From Eubacterium uniforme (GTDB lineage Bacteria > Bacillota > Clostridia > Lachnospirales > Lachnospiraceae): a stretch of DNA of 64,000 nt. A model generated the notes under the pieces. It saw only the letters and a program-made list of their open reading frames with translations. It made no database searches and was not told the origin of the DNA. Positions within the stretch are counted from its first letter, which is position 1. Every line of letters begins with the position of its first letter. The stretch spans positions 186,001 to 250,000 of the forward strand of contig NZ_FUXZ01000003.1 of the NCBI RefSeq assembly GCF_900167115.1, read 5' to 3'. The translations under genes were made by a program, and so were the position numbers. Of the stretch, positions 35,051-45,400 are shown piece by piece.

Positions 35051-36259
35051 TTAATCAACTACTTCTAATCCTTCTGCAACAAATGCTTGTTTTAAGTCAT
35101 TAACTAAATCATCTTTATCTTCAATACCAATTGCTACTCTATAAAAACCATTATGGAATTCTTCAGGGTAAAGATACATTCTTTCATCATCTTCACCTAG
35201 GAATACAATAAGACTTCCTGCATTACCAAGTGAAACCGCTGAAGTAAACACATTAAGATGAGTAACAACTCTATTATATAAATCATGTTCACCCTTAAGA
35301 CCAAATGATAAAACACCACCGAAGCCGTGCTTCATCTGCTTTTTAGCAAGTTCATGTCCCTTAAATGATGGAAGACCTGGGTAAGCCACAAAGCTTACAC
35401 ATGGCTGTTTCTCAAGCCACTTAGCAACGTATAATGCATTATCATTATGAACCTGCATTCTAAGAGGGAATGTCTGACAACCTCTTTGAATAAGCCAAGC
35501 ATTAAATGGACTGATTACACCACCGATGTTAACCTGTGATTCATATCTAACCTTATCCATATCAGCCTTAGGTCCTAAAATTGCACCACCCATTGAGTCA
35601 CCATGACCATTGATATACTTTGTAAGACTCTCAACAACATAATCAACGCCAAATTCAAAAGGTTTTGTATTATATGGTGATGAGAATGTATTATCAACTG
35701 AAACCTGAATGTTATTCTCATGAGCAAGTTTTACAATTGCTTCAATGTCGCAAATGCAAAGTGTAGGGTTACCAGGTGTTTCAAAATGAATAAGCTTTGT
35801 ATTAGGCTTAATTGCAGCCTTAACCTTTTCAATATCTGTACAATCAACAATTGAAGTTTCAATGCCCCACTTTTCTGTCCAAAGTTCATTAAAAATTCTA
35901 TATGTAGCAACATATGTTACTGTTGAGAATATAACATGATCACCCTTCTTTAATCTTGAGAAGAATAAACCTGAAAGTGCAGCGACACCACTTGCTAAAG
36001 CTACACAATCCTCTGCTCCGTGAAGCATTGCAATTCTTCTTTCAAGCGCTCCTTGGTTAACACCACCATTTCTTGTATATATATTATCTTCAGAAGCTGA
36101 CCAGTTCATTGAAGATGGATCATAAGGAAGCGCAAAACTATTTGCCATGTAAATTGATGGTTCAATAGCTCCTGTTGCAGGATCCGCTTCAACACCTCCA
36201 TGAATTGCCTGTGTCTGAAAACTCATCTTTTTAACTACTTCATCATGTGAATTACTCAT
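35051..36259 (-). CDS. PLP-dependent trans-sulfuration enzyme (Cys/Met metabolism family)
   Basis: 402 aa. Fold type I PLP enzyme: FQTQAIHGG, NIYTRNGGVNQGALERRIAMLHGAED, ASGVAALSG, HFETPGNPTL, SVDNTFSSPYNTKPFEFGVD, and the PLP lysine in VESLTKYINGHGD. The NGHGD form of that motif is closer to methionine gamma-lyase than to cystathionine gamma-synthase (usually NGHSD), but the substrate cannot be settled by eye. Start at 36259 has only a weak ribosome binding site, and two very short ORFs precede it. Monocistronic with its own terminator. Confidence 0.85.
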   Translation of the reverse strand: MSNSHDEVVKKMSFQTQAIHGGVEADPATGAIEPSIYMANSFALPYDPSSMNWSASEDNIYTRNGGVNQGALERRIAMLHGAEDCVALASGVAALSGLFFSRLKKGDHVIFSTVTYVATYRIFNELWTEKWGIETSIVDCTDIEKVKAAIKPNTKLIHFETPGNPTLCICDIEAIVKLAHENNIQVSVDNTFSSPYNTKPFEFGVDYVVESLTKYINGHGDSMGGAILGPKADMDKVRYESQVNIGGVISPFNAWLIQRGCQTFPLRMQVHNDNALYVAKWLEKQPCVSFVAYPGLPSFKGHELAKKQMKHGFGGVLSFGLKGEHDLYNRVVTHLNVFTSAVSLGNAGSLIVFLGEDDERMYLYPEEFHNGFYRVAIGIEDKDDLVNDLKQAFVAEGLEVVD

Positions 36260-36275
36260 AATTACTTACGCATAG

Positions 36276-36299
36276 CTACTCTAGATTATATTTCGCCAT
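36276..36299 (-). CDS. Possible 7-codon leader ORF before the trans-sulfuration gene
   Basis: GGAAGGAGAG is followed 1 nt later by ATG GCG AAA TAT AAT CTA GAG TAG (MAKYNLE). A second mini-ORF (MRK, 36262-36273) ends 2 nt before the main start. The ribosome binding site fits this short frame better than the main gene. Could equally be chance; no Cys or Met codons are enriched. Confidence 0.3.
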   Translation of the reverse strand: MAKYNLE

Positions 36300-36380
36300 G
36301 CTCTCCTTCCTAACCATTCTTATATTCCGCGATAACACGCACCTACCATTATAAACTTATATTTCCATATTTTCAATATA

Positions 36381-36412
36381 AAAAGAGTTTGCGCACATAC
36401 GCAAACCCTTTT
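36381..36412 (-). terminator. Terminator after the M56 peptidase gene
   Basis: AAAAGAGTTTGCG pairs with CGCAAACCCTTTT around a 6-nt loop. Confidence 0.85.
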
Positions 36413-36429
36413 TAAATCAAATTCTATTA

Positions 36430-37878
36430 TCAACCAACGCCATTCTGTAAGCCTGTAGAATAAACAACAATTACATTATCATTTTTGTAATACTTATATT
36501 CCATACAATAGCCTAACTTATCATCTTTTTCTGTCATCACATAGCAATCATCTGTTTCAGAAAACTCTGATTTAAGAACTGTACCCTCAATTTCATCAAA
36601 ACCTGCCTTAAAAGCATCTAAACTATCAAACTGTTCATCAGAAATTTTAATGTTAATTGATTCATTATTATTAGTTAAACTATCAAATAAGAAAATATCA
36701 GTATCTCCTTCATTATAATCCTCTGATAAAACATATCCATTATCCTGATATTCCTTAACATATTTTTCTAATACTTCACTTGAAGTATTCTCTGTATCAA
36801 CACTTGTTTCTACTTCTTCTGAGTTTTGAGTATTAACCACAGTTTCATTTGCTGAACCTTTTTTGTCATCTGTCTTAGCCTGAGTTGATAAAGCAGTCGC
36901 TGTTAGAACTGATGCTGCTAATGCAACCACAGCAAAAGACTTAGATATTTTCTTTGAAAACATATTTTTAATTCGCATTTTTACCTCCATTCCACCAAAA
37001 CTCTTTTTCGCAAAACATACACCCGGTATTTTATATGAAACTTTCGAATCTATAGAATGCATAACTATCGAAATGCAATATTCCTGCACAACATCAGCAT
37101 CCATGCTCTTTATAACTTCCTCGTCACATCTCATTTCAAGGTCATCACACATCAACTTGTAAGCAAGCCATATTAGTGGATTAAACCAGTTAACCGAACG
37201 TAATACCATACCAAAAGTTTTGATCAAACAATCCTTATTCTTTATATGTACTTTTTCATGTAACAAAATGTATCTTTTTTCAACATCTTCAATACCCTTT
37301 GGTATATAAATATCAGGGTTGATTATACCTGCAGCAAATGGTGTATTTATATATTCAGATTCAAAATAACCATCACAAACAGTTTTATCAATCTTTTTTA
37401 ACCTAATAGAAATCCTTATATAATTAACTACATAAAGTAATAAAAGCATCATCATTCCAACAAGCCATACAATAGTATAGTTTATTTTTTTCAAAGAAAA
37501 GCCAAAATCACTTGATAATTTTTTCATCATAATAGGCGAAGAATTTTTACCACTATTAGCATTATCACTACCAGTATTACTTCTATTTAAAGATATACTG
37601 CCACTACTAGCTGTCGTTTCATTATCAGTTGTTTTTTCAACCTTAGAATTAGAACCTTTACATTTATCTACAAAACTAGATATTGATTTAAAATTCAACA
37701 AACTAAAGTTTGATTCACCACTATATGGACAAACTAATCTTACGGCTACGACAATCCATAATAAACAGATAAATCTCTTAGGCATGGATTTAAAAATATA
37801 CCTTAATAAAATAACGCATATAATAGCAATACTTGCATAAATATTCATTTGAATTATAGTATCAAAAAAATCTTTCAT
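36430..37878 (-). CDS. BlaR1/MecR1-like M56 membrane metallopeptidase
   Basis: 482 aa from the ATG at 37878, which has GGAG 6 nt upstream. Three N-terminal helices, a large cytoplasmic zinc protease domain with HEKVH (in LLHEKVHIKNKD) and MRCDEEVI, a further helix near residue 320, and an extracellular region of about 150 residues rich in Ser, Thr and acidic residues. In BlaR1 this protease is switched on by an outside ligand and leads to loss of the BlaI repressor. The outer domain is not a penicillin-binding domain, so the signal is probably not a beta-lactam. Lies 43 nt after the BlaI-like gene. Confidence 0.88.
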   Translation of the reverse strand: MKDFFDTIIQMNIYASIAIICVILLRYIFKSMPKRFICLLWIVVAVRLVCPYSGESNFSLLNFKSISSFVDKCKGSNSKVEKTTDNETTASSGSISLNRSNTGSDNANSGKNSSPIMMKKLSSDFGFSLKKINYTIVWLVGMMMLLLLYVVNYIRISIRLKKIDKTVCDGYFESEYINTPFAAGIINPDIYIPKGIEDVEKRYILLHEKVHIKNKDCLIKTFGMVLRSVNWFNPLIWLAYKLMCDDLEMRCDEEVIKSMDADVVQEYCISIVMHSIDSKVSYKIPGVCFAKKSFGGMEVKMRIKNMFSKKISKSFAVVALAASVLTATALSTQAKTDDKKGSANETVVNTQNSEEVETSVDTENTSSEVLEKYVKEYQDNGYVLSEDYNEGDTDIFLFDSLTNNNESINIKISDEQFDSLDAFKAGFDEIEGTVLKSEFSETDDCYVMTEKDDKLGYCMEYKYYKNDNVIVVYSTGLQNGVG

Positions 37879-37921
37879 ATTATTCTCCATAAAAAACAAT
37901 ATTAGTAAAGGGGATTACTAT

Positions 37922-38308
37922 TTATCTTTCATTATTATTCTTATATTTTTCAATCAATTCAATAAGTTCATCAGCTTCTCCTTCAGTAATCTTGCTACCA
38001 CCTAAAAAGGCACTAACAAATGCTGGAAGAGATCCTCCAAAACTTCTGTCAATAAGATGTTTACTTTCTACTTTCTGTACTTTTTCTCTTGGAATAACAT
38101 ATTCAACGACAGAATCCTTATTAGTAACGATATTCTTAGTACATAATCTTTTAAGCATAGTATATGTCGTTGATTTTTTCCAAGTAAGATTAGCTTCACA
38201 TAGTTTTACAAGCTTACCTGATTCAATAGGAGCATTATCCCATATTATATTCATTAACTTATACTCACTTTCGCTTAATAATAATTCTTCCATCGTATCA
38301 TTCTCCAT
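37922..38308 (-). CDS. BlaI/MecI-family transcriptional repressor
   Basis: 128 aa winged-helix protein: LSESEYKLMNIIWDNAPIESGKLVKL and TWKKSTTYTMLKRLCTKNIV are the family DNA-binding helices, followed by a dimerisation tail. BlaI proteins bind TACA..TGTA dyads and are removed by cleavage when the partner M56 protease is active. Two such sites overlap its own promoter (38379-38413). No beta-lactamase or PBP gene lies in the window; the pair itself is the only visible target. Confidence 0.92.
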   Translation of the reverse strand: MENDTMEELLLSESEYKLMNIIWDNAPIESGKLVKLCEANLTWKKSTTYTMLKRLCTKNIVTNKDSVVEYVIPREKVQKVESKHLIDRSFGGSLPAFVSAFLGGSKITEGEADELIELIEKYKNNNER

Positions 38309-38375
38309 TCTTTTTTATTCGGCCGATAGGTGATATCATCACTCTGCATGCTAAAAGCAATATCAATCACCATTA

Positions 38376-38416
38376 GTCTACAACTGTAAACCTATGTATA
38401 GTTTACAGTTGTAGAC
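38376..38416. promoter_or_regulatory. BlaI-type operator
   Basis: A perfect 16-bp inverted repeat GTCTACAACTGTAAAC / GTTTACAGTTGTAGAC with a 9-nt centre. Each arm holds a complete TACAnnTGTA box (38379-38388 and 38404-38413), the known binding pattern of BlaI/MecI. Confidence 0.88.
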
Positions 38417-38428
38417 CGAATATGTCAA
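38400..38428 (-). promoter_or_regulatory. Promoter of the BlaI-M56 pair
   Basis: Minus strand TTGACA (38423-38428), 17-nt spacer, TAAACT (38400-38405). One operator box fills the spacer and the other covers the start region, so repression by occlusion is expected. Confidence 0.8.
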
Positions 38429-38441
38429 GTACTATTTAAAA

Positions 38442-38479
38442 AAAATCGAAATTTGAGAACAAACTCAAATTTCGATTTT
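38442..38479 (-). terminator. Terminator after the MutS-like gene
   Basis: A-rich 15-bp stem AAATCGAAATTTGAG/CTCAAATTTCGATTT with a 7-nt loop; T-run on the minus strand. Confidence 0.85.
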
Positions 38480-38484
38480 ATAAT

Positions 38485-40206
38485 CTACTTACCAAGTTCC
38501 ATTAACATATCATAAGTAACTCCATATTTTTTAGCTATATCCATAGCATATGACATACCCTGTGGTGGTGCAACTTCGACTTTATATGATCTGTTACCAC
38601 CATCTGATTTAACAACTAGAGATGCTGCCTTATATTCAAAATCAGCATTTATTTCGTCAATATCATAAGCAAGTTTATGCATATGCGTATTATAAATTGT
38701 TCTAACACCCTTCCTTATAATGGCCTTCACTGCATCCTTTGCAATATAAAAACCTTCTTCAAAAGAAGTAGTTGAGAACGTCTCATTTAATAATAATAAA
38801 CTCTGCTTTGTACTTCTTTCATATATCTCCTTAAATCTCTTACACTCTTCTCCAAGTCTACCAAGATCCATTGTCTTATCTTCATCAGCCGGAAAATGCG
38901 TATAGATATTATCTACTGGAGCAAATATAAAATCATCACAAGGGACATATATTCCCCCCTGAGCAAGTACAAACAAAAGCCCAACCGCCTGAGTAATTGT
39001 AGTCTTACCACCTCTGTTAGCTCCAGTAAGAATGTAAACCAAATGCTCCCTTGTAAAATCCAAATCATTAGTAACAATGTTTTCATGTTCCTCTGTTTGG
39101 AAAGATGCAAGTTTTAAATTATAAAGTCCTTTTGCATCCATGAAACATTCATCACCTTCACCTACAACCTTTGCCTTGTTAAATACATTGCCCTGTTCAA
39201 TCAACGCTTCTATATATTCAGCCCACCTTATATAATATAAAAATTCAGGAATCAAATCAGTAATATCTGTAATTGTAATAGTCACATACTTAGTCAAAAC
39301 GCTTCTAAGTTTCTTTACTATGGTAACAAGAAGTCTATTCGTAATCTTATCCATGTATTTAGTAACTTCTCTTGACTGAATATCATTTGAAACATTAGCC
39401 ATTGAAGCCGCCATAACAGGATTCGCCCTTGCTGCCATCATCCCTGAAAAACTACCAGTTCCACCTGTTGTTACCGTATTAGAATCACCTACGTCAAAAG
39501 TAGTAAACTTATAATCTCCATTCCACTTATTATCCTGCTTAATCCCTTCCTTTGTAACAATCTTATCATGAAAATTATCAATAATACCCGACTTTGTAAA
39601 TGCCTTACTATTAATAGATACTACTCCAATCTCTGAAGCCTCAAATCTTGAATTTAAATTAATCCCTAATGTAACACTCTTAATATTCTTAGTCGTAGCA
39701 CGAAGATTCTTAATGTCCTTCTTAAGTTCAATAAATCCATTATCATTATAGATTCCATCAACGTATTCTTTTAACTTAATCAAACCTTCTGACTTTAACT
39801 CAACACCTTCAAGACACTTTGACATAGCCTCAACACACTCTATATAATCATTTATTTCTTCTAATCTATGGAGCAAATCCCATGTACTAGAACTTTCCTC
39901 ATAATCATGACGAAATGTACCATAACTTCTAAGAAAATTTATCTTTTCAAGAATTACCATCAAATCCTTTCTCATTTCCTTATTATGATATATATCATCA
40001 AAAACTCCGCATCTAAAATCTGTAACTCTAGGATCCCCACTCATCCTCGACATAATTCTTAAAATATGTTGCTGCTCCTCTGGTTCCTTAGTTAGTTTCT
40101 TTGTGATACTATCTAATGCCAAATCATGAATAGTAACATCTGGCAATTCATTAAACTTTTCAATATCCCCATCTGGATATAAAATACTTATTTTCTTTTT
40201 TTGCAT
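38485..40206 (-). CDS. MutS-related ATPase without mismatch-recognition domain
   Basis: 573 aa. The C-terminal half is a MutS domain V ATPase: YILTGANRGGKTTITQAVG (P-loop), VPCDDFIFAPVDNIYTHFPA, SLLLLNETFSTTSFEEG (Walker B region) and TIYNTHMHKLA. The N-terminal half is helical with a core/clamp-like region (ITRLLVTIVKKLRSVLTKYVTI). The N-terminal mismatch-binding domain of MutS1 is missing and the protein is far shorter, so it belongs to one of the short MutS subfamilies of unknown role. GANRGGKTT differs from the usual GPNMGGKST. Probably shares a transcript with the LRR gene 40 nt upstream. Confidence 0.82.
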   Translation of the reverse strand: MQKKKISILYPDGDIEKFNELPDVTIHDLALDSITKKLTKEPEEQQHILRIMSRMSGDPRVTDFRCGVFDDIYHNKEMRKDLMVILEKINFLRSYGTFRHDYEESSSTWDLLHRLEEINDYIECVEAMSKCLEGVELKSEGLIKLKEYVDGIYNDNGFIELKKDIKNLRATTKNIKSVTLGINLNSRFEASEIGVVSINSKAFTKSGIIDNFHDKIVTKEGIKQDNKWNGDYKFTTFDVGDSNTVTTGGTGSFSGMMAARANPVMAASMANVSNDIQSREVTKYMDKITNRLLVTIVKKLRSVLTKYVTITITDITDLIPEFLYYIRWAEYIEALIEQGNVFNKAKVVGEGDECFMDAKGLYNLKLASFQTEEHENIVTNDLDFTREHLVYILTGANRGGKTTITQAVGLLFVLAQGGIYVPCDDFIFAPVDNIYTHFPADEDKTMDLGRLGEECKRFKEIYERSTKQSLLLLNETFSTTSFEEGFYIAKDAVKAIIRKGVRTIYNTHMHKLAYDIDEINADFEYKAASLVVKSDGGNRSYKVEVAPPQGMSYAMDIAKKYGVTYDMLMELGK

Positions 40207-40246
40207 AACTCTAACCCCCGCAAAATGGATTCTTTTATATATTAAT

Positions 40247-42049
40247 CTAAATTTCTGTAATTGTAATTACATTAAAATCAAATACATCCTTTAAAACATT
40301 CTTATAATAATCAAGATAGCCTTTATTCACTTCTATAACTAAATTCTTGTTATATCCAGCAAATGCTCCTTCACCAATGTCAGTAATTTTATTTGATTTT
40401 ATTGTAATCTTCTTAATCCTTTTACAATTAGTAAATGCTCCTTTCCCAATGCTTGTAATATTGCTTCCTATTGTTATTTCATTGAAAATTTTATCCTCAA
40501 TATAAGCATAAGCATTATCCGCTACAGATGTAATCTTAATCATTTTTCCCTTAATCTTAATCTCATCCTTAATGTCTATATGTCTTTTAGCTCTTGGATT
40601 ATGTGAATAAACTTCTAAAGTATTATCATCCTTAATTCTATACATTATATCTTCTGCTGGGAAAAATGAACCTGGTTCTAAATACTTAAAACTATTTTTA
40701 GATATCTTTAATCTATATATATCTTTGTTTGTACTTAAGTCAAGTTTACTTATTTTATTACCTCTTAAATCAGCTTCAAATAGTTTTTCTAATCCTAATA
40801 AATTAATCTTCTTAAGATTGCTATTTCTTACAGAAAGCTTAAACATTTCCTTATTACTTGTTAAATCTAAATATTTTACGTCTTTTTTATTATTATTAAA
40901 AAATAAAAGCGAAAGTTTCTTGTTATTCTTTAAATCAAGTTTTCTTAATTCATTTCCTGATACAGAAAGCCATTCCAAATTTTTACAACTTCTGACATTA
41001 ATACTCTTTAAAAGATTCTTATCACATTTAAGTTCTTTTAGATTCTTACAACTACTAAGACTTATCTTTTTCAATTTGTTATTATTTAAAATAATTTCTT
41101 TAACACTTCTTAAATTTCGCAAATTGATTTTTTTAATATTATTCCGTTCAGCATAAACCACCTTAAGTTTTTTATTATGACTTAAGTCTAATTTTTCAAT
41201 TTTATTATCAGAACAATAAAGATATAATAATTTTTTATTATGACTTAAATCAAGATTCCTTATGCTATTATATGTTTTATCATAATTCGAATAAGCGTTA
41301 AAAATATCATCACCACAAAAGATTTTTCTAAGCTTTATATTTTTACTTAGATTCAAACTACTCAATTTACAATTCTGAACACTAAGTTTATATAAATTTT
41401 TATTTTTGCTTATATCAAGATTTACAATTGGATTCACATCAAGGTTTAATTCTTCAAGTGCAGTATTATTCTTTAAATCTATTGTTTTAATATTATTATT
41501 AATTAATTCAAGTTTTTTTAATTTTTTATTATTTGATAGATTCACACTACCTATCTTTCCATATACAGAAAGACTCTCTAGTTTTACATTATGACTTACA
41601 TCTAAATTCTTTAAATCATTCGAGCACAAATAAACATTTTTTAAATCTTTACATTCTTTTATATTTATCGAAGTTAATCCAGTAGCATCTTCCATAATAA
41701 TAGATTTTATTTTTTTATTTGAACTTAAGTCTATTTTTTTCACGCCATCAGTACAACAATTAAAACTTTCCAAATTATAAAAGTATTCCAAACCCTTTAA
41801 AGATTGAAAAGTAAGTATGTACTCATCATCATATGAATCTACAGTTCCATTTAAACTTTTAACTTCTTTTATCTCACTATTTGAAAGCTTATTATCTTTA
41901 TTTTTATCAAATGTCTTTACTATACTTCTAAACTTTTCATCAGGAAAATTCTTTTTGTTAACATCTATATCTTTAGCATATACATTTGCTGTTGATAAAA
42001 GCATTAAAGTAATAAGACTACTACCAAATATTTTTAAAATATTTCTCAT
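40247..42049 (-). CDS. Secreted leucine-rich-repeat protein with EF-hand-like and LRR_5 regions
   Basis: 600 aa. Signal peptide MRNILKIFGSSLITLMLLSTA...YA. A single EF-hand/dockerin-like loop FDKNKDNKLSNSEI lies near residue 50. Residues about 75-440 are internalin-like LRRs of about 21 residues (LDLSHNKKLKVVYAERNNIKKI), and about 500-590 are BspA-type LRR_5 (ITSIGKGAFTNCKRIKKITI). No LPXTG, SLH or lipobox anchor is visible. Likely a surface or secreted adhesin; the ligand is unknown. AAGGAGGATGTA precedes the ATG. Confidence 0.82.
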   Translation of the reverse strand: MRNILKIFGSSLITLMLLSTANVYAKDIDVNKKNFPDEKFRSIVKTFDKNKDNKLSNSEIKEVKSLNGTVDSYDDEYILTFQSLKGLEYFYNLESFNCCTDGVKKIDLSSNKKIKSIIMEDATGLTSINIKECKDLKNVYLCSNDLKNLDVSHNVKLESLSVYGKIGSVNLSNNKKLKKLELINNNIKTIDLKNNTALEELNLDVNPIVNLDISKNKNLYKLSVQNCKLSSLNLSKNIKLRKIFCGDDIFNAYSNYDKTYNSIRNLDLSHNKKLLYLYCSDNKIEKLDLSHNKKLKVVYAERNNIKKINLRNLRSVKEIILNNNKLKKISLSSCKNLKELKCDKNLLKSINVRSCKNLEWLSVSGNELRKLDLKNNKKLSLLFFNNNKKDVKYLDLTSNKEMFKLSVRNSNLKKINLLGLEKLFEADLRGNKISKLDLSTNKDIYRLKISKNSFKYLEPGSFFPAEDIMYRIKDDNTLEVYSHNPRAKRHIDIKDEIKIKGKMIKITSVADNAYAYIEDKIFNEITIGSNITSIGKGAFTNCKRIKKITIKSNKITDIGEGAFAGYNKNLVIEVNKGYLDYYKNVLKDVFDFNVITITEI

Positions 42050-42162
42050 TACATCCTCCTTAAATCCTAATACACTATAAACGTATATGTCTGCTATACT
42101 TATTATTCTACAATTATATTATACTCCTTTTACAACCCTATTACTATTAAATATCCAAAATA

Positions 42163-42207
42163 AAAGAGACATCAAATCAGATTTTCTAATCTAACTCAAT
42201 GTCTCTA
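42163..42207 (-). terminator. Terminator after the small protein gene
   Basis: AGAGACA...TCAGATT pairs with AATCTAA...TGTCTCT; TTTTATTTT on the minus strand. Ends the carB-small protein unit. Confidence 0.8.
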
Positions 42208-42235
42208 TATCTTCAGTTATGTAAACTATATATTC

Positions 42236-42457
42236 TTAGAAAATATCCTTGATTTTATCAACGATACCACCGATAACACCACCATCGCCAAGTTTAGCCT
42301 TAACGCCTTCAACAACCTGGTCAACAACGCCATCTGGTAAATCAACACCTGCAAGGTCTTCAACTGTCTTTACTGGATCAGATGTGAACTTGTCAGCGAT
42401 TGACTTATCTCCTTTGATTTTCTCAACGATTTCTTCAATTATTTTCTTAATGTCCAT
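42236..42457 (-). CDS. Small acidic protein resembling NHLP/Nif11-type leader
   Basis: 73 aa from the ATG at 42457 (ACGGAGGTG upstream). A helical charged start (MDIKKIIEEIVEKIKGDKS), then KFTSDPVKTVEDLAGVDLPDGVVDQVVEG, then a glycine-rich amphipathic end (GDGGVIGGIVDKIKDIF). The DP...ALGVDLPDGV pattern recalls leader peptides of nitrile-hydratase type used in RiPP systems, but no modifying enzyme, protease or ABC transporter lies near, so a plain conserved small protein is equally possible. Lies 27 nt after carB without a terminator between them. Confidence 0.6.
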   Translation of the reverse strand: MDIKKIIEEIVEKIKGDKSIADKFTSDPVKTVEDLAGVDLPDGVVDQVVEGVKAKLGDGGVIGGIVDKIKDIF

Positions 42458-42484
42458 AAAAACACCTCCGTACATTAATTTATA

Positions 42485-45400
42485 TTATTCAGCATCCTTA
42501 ATTTCAGAATGTAATGCCTGAAGAGACTTAATCTCTCCATTACCATTCTTCTTAACTGCAGCGATACCTTCAATTGCTGCCTTAGCTGCTGCGATAGTTG
42601 TCATGTAAGGAATCTTAGCCTTAACAGCTGCCTTACGAAGATATGAATCATCATTTACACTATCCTTACCAACTGGTGAGTTAACAATAATGTCAATTTC
42701 GCCATTAGTAATAGCATCTAAAATATTTGGACGGCCTTCATATAATTTCTTAATCTTAGTAGCTTCAATTCCGCTTTCTGTAATAAGATCAAATGTTGTA
42801 CCTGTTGCAAGAATCTTAAATCCATTATCAGCAAATGACTTAGCAACTTCAACAACTTCTGCCTTATCCTTACGGTTTACAGAAATTAATACTGTTCCTT
42901 CAAGTGGTAATAATGAACCAACACCTTCCTGAGCCTTAAAGAAAGCTTCACCATATGATTTTGAAAGTCCAAGTACTTCACCTGTTGATCTCATTTCAGG
43001 TCCGAGTACAGGGTCAACTTCCTGGAACATATTAAATGGGAATGCTGCTTCCTTAACACCATAGTAAGGAATGCTCTGTTCCTTAAGTTTAGCAACTGGT
43101 GATTCCTTACCAGTAAGTTCAGAAGTAATAATCTCTGTAGCAAGAGGTACCATACGAATGTTACATACCTTTGAAACAAGAGGTACTGTACGAGAAGCTC
43201 TTGGATTAGCTTCAAGAACGTATACCTTACCATTTTCAATGGCATACTGCATATTCATAAGACCTCTTACATGCATCTCTTCAGCGATTTTTCTTGTATA
43301 TTCCTTAATAGTCTTAACATTCTCTTCTGAGATATGAACTGAAGGAATAATACAAGCACTATCACCTGAATGAACACCTGCTAGCTCGATATGTTCCATA
43401 ACAGCTGGAACAAATGCATGCTCACCATCAGCAATAGCATCTGATTCGCATTCGAGAGCATGATTTAAGAATCTATCTATAAGAATTGGTCTGTCAGGTG
43501 TAACACCTACAGCTGCATTCATATAGTCTGTCATAGCGTCATCATCATAAACAACTTCCATTCCACGACCACCAAGAACGTAAGAAGGTCTAACCATAAC
43601 TGGGTAACCAATCTTATTAGCAATAGCCTTAGCTTCATCAACTGTTGTAGCCATTCCTGATTCTGGCATTGGAATTTCAAGTTTATCCATCATTTCACGG
43701 AATAAATCTCTATCTTCAGCAAGATCGATAACTGCTGGAGATGTACCTAAAATCTTAACTCCGTTCTTTTCAAGATCTGCAGCTAAGTTAAGTGGTGTCT
43801 GACCACCGAACTGAGCGATAACACCAAGTGGTTTTTCCTTATGGTAAATACTTAAAACATCTTCAAGTGTAAGAGGTTCAAAGTATAATTTATCTGATGT
43901 ATCATAGTCTGTTGAAACAGTTTCAGGGTTACAGTTAACGATAATAGTTTCAAAGCCCATCTTCTTAAGTGCAAGTGCTGCATGTACACAACAATAGTCA
44001 AACTCGATACCCTGACCGATACGGTTTGGACCACCACCTAAAATCATAATCTTCTTATTATCAGTTGTAGTAGACTTATCATCTGCATTATATGTTGAGT
44101 AATAATAAGCACTATCTTCTGTACCACTTACGTGAACACCTTCCCAAGCTTCAACAACACCAAGAGAAATTCTCTTATTTCTGATTTCATCCTCAGATAC
44201 TTCAAGCAACTGGCTTAAATACTTATCTGAAAAACCATCCTTCTTAGCCTGTGTAAGAAGTTCATCACTTGGAAGTGAACCCTTGCTCTTTAAGATTTCC
44301 TCTTCTTCTTCAACAAGTTCCTTCATCTGTTCAATGAAGTAATGTTTAACCTTTGTAAGTTCAAAGATTTCATCTACAGTAGCACCCTTTCTAAGAGCTT
44401 CGTACATTACGAAGTGTCTTTCTGAAGAAGGTGTAATAAGCATATTTAAAAGTTCTTCCTTTGAAAGCTGATCAAAGTTCTTAGCATGACCAAGACCGTA
44501 ACGACCTGTCTCTAAACTTCTAATTGCTTTCTGGAAAGCTTCCTTGTAGGTCTTACCGATACTCATAACTTCACCAACGGCTCTCATCTGAGTACCAAGT
44601 TTATCTTCTACGCCTTTGAATTTTTCAAATGCCCATCTAGCAAATTTAATAACTACGTAATCACCATCTGGAACATACTTATCAAGTGTTCCATACTTGC
44701 CACAAGGAATATCCTTAAGTGTAAGGCCTGTTGCAAGCATTGCTGAAACTAAAGCGATAGGGAAACCTGTTGCCTTAGAAGCAAGTGCTGATGAACGTGA
44801 TGTACGTGGATTAATTTCAATTACAATAATTCTTCCACTTACAGGGTCATGAGCGAACTGAACGTTAGTTCCACCGATAACCTGTACTTTATCTACAATA
44901 GCATATGCCTGTCTCTGAAGTTCTTTCTGAACATCTTCTGAAATTGTAAGCATTGGAGCTGAACAGAATGAATCACCTGTATGAACTCCAAGTGGATCGA
45001 TGTTTTCAATGAAACATACTGTAATCATGTTGCCTTCGCTATCTCTTACAACTTCAAGTTCTAATTCTTCCCAACCAAGAATTGATTCTTCAACTAAAAC
45101 CTGTCCAACAAGTGAAGCCTGAAGACCTCTTGCACAAACAGTCTTTAATTCTTCTTTATTGTAAACGAGACCGCCGCCGGCACCACCCATAGTGTATGCT
45201 GGACGTAAAACAACTGGATAACCAAGTCTGTCGGCAATTTCTAAAGCTTCTTCAACGCTATATGAAACTTCACTTCTTGCCATCTCAATACCAAGTTCAT
45301 TCATAGTCTTCTTAAACTCGATACGGTCCTCGCCTCTTTCAATAGCATCAACCTGAACACCGATAACCTTAACATTATACTTATCTAAGATGCCTTCCTT

